Positions 59,086 through 64,000 of a stretch of DNA of 64,000 bases are shown here, in pieces. Source of the stretch: Saccharibacillus sacchari DSM 19268 (GTDB lineage: Bacteria > Bacillota > Bacilli > Paenibacillales > Paenibacillaceae); the NCBI RefSeq assembly GCF_000585395.1, contig NZ_KK073875.1, forward strand, positions 4,580,298 through 4,644,297. The letters are read 5' to 3'. The notes below the pieces were generated by a model. It did not search any database. It was not told where the DNA came from and saw nothing but the letters and a program-made list of their open reading frames with translations. A program made the translations under genes and the position numbers. Each line of letters begins with the position of its first letter. The first letter of the stretch is position 1.

Positions 59086-59359
59086 GTTATTTCCACTCCT
59101 TATCGTTTTCGAAGCCGGGATACGGGGCAATTCGCAAGATCCGAAAAGTTGACGAACGTCCCGGTTTCGCTCAATATATAGATCATGCCGCGTCCATTTG
59201 CGGAATCCGACCGTATATGGACTTCTCCGCGAAAGCTACATTAATTAAGATACCCGAACCCCCGCGCGATTACTATTGATTTTCTGCGTGAAACTTTGTG
59301 TTTTTCCGCGTGCTGGAGTCGCATTCATTTTGGTCATTAGAGAAAGAGGGTCGTTATAG

Positions 59360-61114
59360 ATGGCATTGGACGGAATCGTTACACGAGCAATTGTCACCGA
59401 GCTTGGATCGCTTCAAGGAGCTCGCATTAGCAAAATTCATCAACCTTCCGGCAACGATATCATTTTCCAGATTCGTTCGCGCGAAGGCAACAAAAAGCTC
59501 CTGCTCTCCGCAAGCCTTACCTACCCGCGGGTGCAGTTTACCGAGCAATCGTATATGAATCCTCCCGAAGCGCCGATGTTCTGCATGCTGATGCGCAAGC
59601 ACTGCGAGGGCGGCGTAATCGAAAAGATCGAACAGGTCGGAATGGAACGTATTTTGCATTTCTGGATCAGACAGCGGGACGAAGTGGGAGACGTATCGCT
59701 CAAAAAACTCGTCATCGAACTGATGGGTCGTCACAGCAACATCATCCTGCTCGACGCTTCGACGGACACGATCCTCGACGGCATCCATCATGTTACGCCG
59801 GCGATCAGCAGTTATCGGATCGTAATGCCGGGATTCAAGTATCAAGAGCCTCCGCAGCAGAACAAACTTAATCCTTTAGAAGCGACCGAAGAACAATTTA
59901 AGCAAAAATGGAACGAAAACATCGTCGAGCCTCCGGTCAACCGAATCGTGGACGCGTTCACCGGACTCAGCCCGCTTATCGCTCAGGAAGTGCTTCACCG
60001 TGCAGGCGGAGCCGACGAGCAAAACGATTCCGCCCCGGAAGGCGCGTCCGTCTGGACTGCGTTCGATGCGCTGATGAGCGATGTCCGTGAGGGACGTTTT
60101 GCGCCAAGCAGCGGTCTTAACGCACGCGGGAAGCTCGTTTTCTCCGCAATTCCGTTAACCCTGATCCAAGGCGAAAAGCGTACGTTTGATTCCATCGGCA
60201 CCTGCATGGAGCATTATTACGGCGACAAAGCCGACCGGGACACCGTCAAGCAAAAAGTCAGCGATTTGCTGAAGTTTCTCCAGAACGAGCGCGGGAAAAA
60301 CGTCAAAAAGCTCGACCACCTGGACAAAGACCTCGAAGAGGCCCAAGACGCCGAGCAGTACCGGATTCAAGGAGAACTCCTTTTCGCTTCGCTGCACGAA
60401 CTTGAACGCGGGATGAAAGAGATCGAGCTGGTCAACTTCTACGACGAAGAACAACGCACGATCAAGATCGGGCTCGATCCTCTATTGAACCCGTCAGACA
60501 ACGCCCAGCGCTATTTTAAAAAGTACAATAAATACAAAAACAGCCTGGCCGTCATCGACGAGCAGATCAAAAAAACGCACGAAGAAATCGCGTATATGGA
60601 TAGTCTGCTTCAGCAGTTGAACGATGCTTCCCTGCGCGACGTCGACGAAATCCGCGCCGAGCTGGCCGAACAAGGATATGTCCGCAGCCGAGCGCCTCGC
60701 GGTGCCAAAAAGAAGAAAAAGAACGATAAACCGACGCTGCATCTGTACACCTCGTCGGAAGGCATCGAGATCTACGTGGGCAAAAACAATCTGCAAAACG
60801 AGTTCATCACCAACCGCCTGGCCCATTCCAGCGACACCTGGCTGCACACCAAAGACATCCCGGGCTCGCACGTCGTGATCCGCAGCAGCGAATACGGCGA
60901 AGACACGTTGAACGAAGCCGCCCAACTCGCCGCCTACTTCAGCCAAGCCAAGCACTCCAGCAGCGTTCCCGTAGACACCACCCAAATCCGCCATGTCCGG
61001 AAACCAAGCGGCTCCAAACCGGGCTTTGTGATCTACGACCATCAAAAAACCCTCTTCGTCACGCCTGATGAAGACTTAATCAAATCCTTGCCGAACAGCG
61101 TGAAAAACGGCTAA
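59360..61114 (+). CDS. rqcH: NFACT-family ribosome quality control protein RqcH (584 aa)
   Basis: Formerly annotated as a fibronectin-binding protein (FbpA, YloA). RqcH binds 50S subunits with stalled peptidyl-tRNA and adds C-terminal alanine tails. NFACT-N domain opens with GIVTRAIVTELGSLQGARISKIHQP, near residue 97 comes the FWIRQRDEVGDVSLKKL-like segment, coiled-coil regions lie at about 310-430, and NFACT-R has YVGKNNLQNEFITNRLAHSS followed by DTWLHTKDIPGSHVVIRS. The DW/DR-type catalytic residues at about 97 (D/R) seem retained. Ribosome site is weak (GAGGG). Full length with its own terminator. Confidence 0.94.
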   Translation: MALDGIVTRAIVTELGSLQGARISKIHQPSGNDIIFQIRSREGNKKLLLSASLTYPRVQFTEQSYMNPPEAPMFCMLMRKHCEGGVIEKIEQVGMERILHFWIRQRDEVGDVSLKKLVIELMGRHSNIILLDASTDTILDGIHHVTPAISSYRIVMPGFKYQEPPQQNKLNPLEATEEQFKQKWNENIVEPPVNRIVDAFTGLSPLIAQEVLHRAGGADEQNDSAPEGASVWTAFDALMSDVREGRFAPSSGLNARGKLVFSAIPLTLIQGEKRTFDSIGTCMEHYYGDKADRDTVKQKVSDLLKFLQNERGKNVKKLDHLDKDLEEAQDAEQYRIQGELLFASLHELERGMKEIELVNFYDEEQRTIKIGLDPLLNPSDNAQRYFKKYNKYKNSLAVIDEQIKKTHEEIAYMDSLLQQLNDASLRDVDEIRAELAEQGYVRSRAPRGAKKKKKNDKPTLHLYTSSEGIEIYVGKNNLQNEFITNRLAHSSDTWLHTKDIPGSHVVIRSSEYGEDTLNEAAQLAAYFSQAKHSSSVPVDTTQIRHVRKPSGSKPGFVIYDHQKTLFVTPDEDLIKSLPNSVKNG

Positions 61115-61170
61115 TCACTTTTGATTTTCCCAAAAAATGCAAACATATTCTACAAGATAATCTTCACAAC

Positions 61171-61206
61171 AAAAAGGTCAGCCTCCAGTCGGAGACTGAC
61201 CTTTCT
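61171..61206 (+). terminator. Terminator of rqcH
   Basis: AAAGGTCAG-CTCC-AGTC-GGAG-CTGACCTTT, T-rich end on the plus strand. It can also serve the PHP gene on the minus strand. Confidence 0.85.
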
Positions 61207-61277
61207 GCATATCCAACCTGGCGATGCTGCCAACGGCAGCGAGCCTAACCCCTCCCCCTAATAAAGAGGACGTGCCA

Positions 61278-61356
61278 GAGGGCGTGGTTAACGATCTAAG
61301 CGACTTCGGCTTTCCGTAGGAAAACGAGCGGAGCGAAGAGCGTTAACCACGCCCTC
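61278..61356. repeat. Perfect 15-bp inverted repeat spanning the end of the PHP gene
   Basis: GAGGGCGTGGTTAAC (61278-61292) and GTTAACCACGCCCTC (61342-61356) are exact reverse complements 49 bases apart. The stop codon of the PHP gene lies in the left arm, and the right arm codes for EEGVVNA near its C-terminus. Confidence 0.85.
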
Positions 61357-62202
61357 CTCTACAACGTACTCCCCCAACTCCCCATGAAAAACGACGCCTT
61401 GCCGTACTCCGTGATAGTCAGACCCCGCCGTCGCAATCAACTTATACTGGCGCGCCAGCTCCCGATACCGCTCTTCACCCGCTGCATCATGATCCGGATG
61501 ACGTACCTCTATCCCGACAACGTTCGCCCCTTCGATCACTTCGCGCACCAGCTTGTCATCTTCATACAACCCCGGATGCGCTAACACCGGAACGCCGCCC
61601 GCTTCGCGAATCCATTCCGCCGCTTCGGTCGGAGTGATCCGCGGAGGAGTCACATAAGCCGCTGCGCCTTCCGCCAAATACCGATCAAAAGCGTCCCGCA
61701 AATCGACCGCATAGCCTTTTCGCACCAACACATCCGCCATATGCGGACGGCCGACGCTTTCTCCCGGCTTTAACGGACGACCGCCGCGATCTTTCACTTC
61801 GTCCAGTGTAATATCCACCCCGAGCTCCCGCAATCGTGCCAAAATCAGATCATTACGCTGATCGCGTATGCCGCGCAAACCTGCTAACCTCTCCAAAAAA
61901 AGCGTATCCGCCGGATTCACAAAATACCCAAGTACATGGATGTCTTTTTCGCCCGCCCGCGTGCTGATTTCGATACCGGGAACAAACTCCAAACCAACGA
62001 ATTCCGCTTCCTCAGCGGCTTCCCGCGCACCTGCAACGGTATCATGATCAGTCAAAGCAATTCCTCTTAATCCGCGTTCCGCGGCAAGTCGAACCAACTC
62101 TTTTGGCGTATTCATTCCGTCTGAAGCGGTACTGTGCATATGCAAGTCGTATCGTTCAGAGTCTGGCAGGGTATCTTTCGAGACTTGATTTCCTTCATTC
62201 AT
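61288..62202 (-). CDS. PHP-domain phosphoesterase (304 aa)
   Basis: YDLHMHSTASDG near the N-terminus (metal-site HxH), ALTDHDTVAG, VPGIEIST, PVLAHPG and the terminal AGSDYHG give the full PHP metal-binding set. This is the YciV/RNase AM type, which degrades short oligonucleotides or 3',5'-bisphosphates. The last 16 residues (RSARFPTESRSRLDR) come from the loop of an inverted repeat and are probably not part of the original fold. Its start overlaps the end of the LysR gene by 8 bases, so the two are co-transcribed. Confidence 0.88.
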   Translation of the reverse strand: MNEGNQVSKDTLPDSERYDLHMHSTASDGMNTPKELVRLAAERGLRGIALTDHDTVAGAREAAEEAEFVGLEFVPGIEISTRAGEKDIHVLGYFVNPADTLFLERLAGLRGIRDQRNDLILARLRELGVDITLDEVKDRGGRPLKPGESVGRPHMADVLVRKGYAVDLRDAFDRYLAEGAAAYVTPPRITPTEAAEWIREAGGVPVLAHPGLYEDDKLVREVIEGANVVGIEVRHPDHDAAGEERYRELARQYKLIATAGSDYHGVRQGVVFHGELGEYVVEEGVVNALRSARFPTESRSRLDR

Positions 62203-63130
62203 CTCGCTTGCCTCCTTCCTCGGACACTTCCCCGATTTGGCGTTCGCGCAGGAAATTCAAAAAAGCGACCGCCGCAATCGGAAGCAGCGTCGACTTTAGT
62301 CGAATCGAATAGAACTGCCTTTTAAAAGACGCGTCCGCAACAGGAACCGCATGCAATAGTCCTAGAGCAAGCTCATGCTTCACCGAAGAAGGCGATAGCA
62401 TCGTAACGCCGAGACCTGCCTCGACCGCCGATTTGACCGCTCCCGTACTGCCAAGCTCCATAACCGTTTGCAACGCGCGCGGATCCATGCCTTTAGCTTT
62501 CCATTCTTCCTCCATCACCTGCCGCGTACCCGAACCTTCTTCGCGCAACACGAAAGGATAAGCCGATGCTTCCTCCAACGTAATTGACGTTCGCTCCGCA
62601 AGCGCATGTCCGGTCGGCACGATCAAGCGCAATTCATCCTGCATCACCGACTCGCTAATGATATCCGGATGCGCGACAGGAGCTTCAACCAGCCCGAAAT
62701 TCAAGGTGTGCCGGGCAATCTCGTCTAAAATTTGCGTCGTATTCATCACTTTGAGCGAGATTGCGATATCCGGATGCTGCCGGCCAAACGGGACCAAGAG
62801 CGGCGGCAGTACATACTCACCGATCGTGTTGCTGGCCCCGAATTGCAGACGCCCTTCCAACTTATGCGTAAAACGAGCCATTTCCGTGTCCGTTTCCTGC
62901 ATCAGCTCGATACTGCGCCTGGCAAACGGAATTAGCATGCGTCCCGACTCGGTCAGCTCGATTTTTTTGGTTGACCGGTTGAGCAGCTTCGTCCCAAAAT
63001 GCTCTTCCAACGCTTGTACCTGCATCGTAACCGCCGGCTGCGTCATATGCATCGCTGCCGCTGCCGCAGAAAAACTCCCTTTCTCCGCAACCGTATGAAA
63101 AATATGCAGCTGGTGAAAGTTAAGCGCCAT
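62195..63130 (-). CDS. LysR-family transcriptional regulator (311 aa)
   Basis: N-terminal helix-turn-helix (FHQLHIFHTVAEKGSFSAAAAAMHMTQPAVTMQVQALEE) and a periplasmic-binding-type effector domain (about 90-300; FGASNTIGEYVLPPLLVPF). The region resembles CysL/CbbR-like regulators of sulfur or carbon metabolism, but the ligand is not readable. It is transcribed with the PHP gene rather than divergently from a target, so its targets are unknown. ATG at 63130 follows GAGGACGAAGGA, a usable site. Confidence 0.9.
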   Translation of the reverse strand: MALNFHQLHIFHTVAEKGSFSAAAAAMHMTQPAVTMQVQALEEHFGTKLLNRSTKKIELTESGRMLIPFARRSIELMQETDTEMARFTHKLEGRLQFGASNTIGEYVLPPLLVPFGRQHPDIAISLKVMNTTQILDEIARHTLNFGLVEAPVAHPDIISESVMQDELRLIVPTGHALAERTSITLEEASAYPFVLREEGSGTRQVMEEEWKAKGMDPRALQTVMELGSTGAVKSAVEAGLGVTMLSPSSVKHELALGLLHAVPVADASFKRQFYSIRLKSTLLPIAAVAFLNFLRERQIGEVSEEGGKRDE

Positions 63131-63145
63131 TCCTTCGTCCTCCTC

Positions 63146-63180
63146 ACAAAAAAAGGCATGAAAATCGAAATTTTCATGCC
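63146..63180 (-). terminator. Terminator of the gene at 63278
   Basis: AGGCATGAAAAT-CGAA-ATTTTCATGCCT with T7 on the minus strand, about 100 bases beyond the stop codon. Confidence 0.88.
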
Positions 63181-63277
63181 TGGCCTTACCGGCTTGTCAA
63201 AGTTAGGCAAGCCATTGCTTATTCGATTGCGGGGTATTCCCCGTATGACCGACGCCCGTGTTCCAACGTCTCGCTCG

Positions 63278-63715
63278 CTACTTTTTTTTGCGTCCGTTTT
63301 TCATCAGCGTCATTCTTCGCGAATGCCGCAGCCAAGAGTAATACGATTTCAAATCGCGCAGCTCAATGGTCTCCGACATTTTGCCAAGAAACGTCACCAC
63401 GATCATTTTGTGCAGAGGGCCGCCTTCCACCTGGTAAGGGCCTGCCAACTCGCCGAATTCCGCTACGACGACAATATCGTCATCGATCAGATAAACGTCT
63501 TCTTCTTTGCGATAATACGGAAGCATTTGCTTGTTCTGCAAGCATTCCCACAGCCAGGCCGTAATCTCTTCCGTACTTTTTTGTCCGCTTTCGATCCGAT
63601 CGCCATAGCGGCTTTTGGCATGATTCGTAATGACGATGTCTGCCACCTTTTTGTCGCCGAGAGCGATGAAAAAAGGTTCGTAAGTGCTCCATCGTTCCGT
63701 CGCCTTATCCCGCAC
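63278..63715 (-). CDS. Conserved-looking hypothetical protein (145 aa)
   Basis: I do not recognise this protein. It is soluble, with an alpha/beta pattern: VADIVITNHAKSRYGDRI near residue 25, an acidic strand DVYLIDDDIVVVAEFG, then HKMIVVTFLGKM. HAKSRYGDR resembles the N-terminal His/Arg region of small RelE-fold or DUF4258-like proteins (HAxxRxxxR), so an RNase-toxin-like fold is possible but not shown. No antitoxin-like neighbour is present. The C-terminal end is strongly basic (RHSRRMTLMKNGRKKK). It has its own terminator. Ribosome site weak. Confidence 0.6.
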   Translation of the reverse strand: MRDKATERWSTYEPFFIALGDKKVADIVITNHAKSRYGDRIESGQKSTEEITAWLWECLQNKQMLPYYRKEEDVYLIDDDIVVVAEFGELAGPYQVEGGPLHKMIVVTFLGKMSETIELRDLKSYYSWLRHSRRMTLMKNGRKKK

Positions 63716-63864
63716 CGTTTATCACTCTCCAGAGACTCGACTTGGTCTTTTCTAACATACAATAGGTCTTTATATCTATGTATATATACCCAATATATTA
63801 CATCATGCCTCTAAGTTATACAAGCTGTTCAAGAAAAGCCAATTGCCAATCGCCCACGGTGCAG

Positions 63865-63897
63865 AAGAAGCGGCCCGAGCTGGGCCGCTTCTTCTTG
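63865..63897. terminator. Bidirectional terminator-like hairpin
   Basis: AAGAAGCGGCCC-GAGCT-GGGCCGCTTCTT is a perfect 12-bp stem, with a weak T tract on both sides. It probably ends the gene whose stop is at 63916. Confidence 0.75.
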
Positions 63898-63915
63898 TCT
63901 CCGCCAATCCGAAAT

Positions 63916-64000
63916 TCAGCCTGACAGCGCTTCGGAATCCGGAAGCTCCAATGGAGCATCCTCCGGAAGTTTGCTGCCGTAATCCGTCTTCAGATCAGTC
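63916..64000 (-). CDS. C-terminal end of a gene that continues beyond the window
   Basis: An open frame on the minus strand runs from the window edge to TGA at 63916-63918. It encodes about 27 residues (TDLKTDYGSKLPEDAPLELP, then DSEALSG). The acidic, proline-containing tail looks like a genuine protein C-terminus and is followed by a terminator. The family cannot be told from this fragment. Confidence 0.55.
   Translation of the reverse strand, partial: TDLKTDYGSKLPEDAPLELPDSEALSG

Overview
The window reads as chromosomal DNA of a Gram-positive, spore-former-type Firmicute, most likely Paenibacillaceae. The evidence is a Bacillus/Paenibacillus-type core block on the minus strand (yicC-remA-gmk-rpoZ-coaBC-priA-def-fmt-rsmB-rlmN-stp-prkC-rsgA-rpe) close to rpmB, fakA and recG, together with a PASTA kinase, an SLH-anchored enzyme, strong AGGAGG ribosome binding sites and intrinsic terminators. 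Saccharibacillus or a relative is my guess from overall style; nothing here proves the genus.

Layout. From 1 to 2.6 kb there is a lone hypothetical gene between repeat elements, a 7-copy array of a 124-bp palindromic unit, and a YtxH-like gene. From 2.7 to 8.2 kb lie an ABC exporter and a surface-polysaccharide cluster (two GT2 transferases and a flippase). From 8.4 to 12.2 kb is the fructose operon fruR-fruK-fruA. From 12.6 to 18.2 kb come a SUFU-domain protein, a chemoreceptor with a SigD-type promoter, and a GntR/ABC (ytr-like) operon with a palindromic operator. From 18.6 to 23.1 kb are an SLH-anchored serine hydrolase, a small secreted protein, and a slipin whose upstream leader looks like structured RNA. 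From 23.6 to 30.3 kb an ECF sigma factor heads a long ABC-transporter operon. From 30.7 to 34.7 kb an OFA-type MFS carrier sits beside a LytS/LytR pair, with a LytTR-type operator in front of the carrier. From 34.8 to 56.6 kb is the housekeeping block: recG, a FakB-like degV, fakA, rpmB, and rpe through yicC. From 56.8 to 64 kb are an MhqO-like dioxygenase with an MhqR-like operator, dapF, rqcH, a PHP phosphoesterase, a LysR regulator, a hypothetical gene and the end of a further gene.

The most unusual content is a family of about 180-190 bp nested palindromes scattered between genes (1, 1001-1855, 18.25, 23.2, 23.4, 30.4, 57.8 and 58.1 kb). Two sub-types (A and B) share arm sequences and a conserved asymmetric internal loop. 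The apical stem differs in sequence from copy to copy but stays base-paired, so it appears under selection as a structure. A and B often sit next to each other in opposite orientation, usually beside terminator hairpins. The second unusual item is a run of four small hairpins at 22879-22944 (minus strand) that matches T-arm, acceptor, D-arm and anticodon-arm (UCA) in circularly permuted order, inside a highly structured slipin leader.

All functions are assigned from motifs and gene order read by eye; no database search was possible. Start codons were moved to the best ribosome binding site where that disagreed with the longest open frame.
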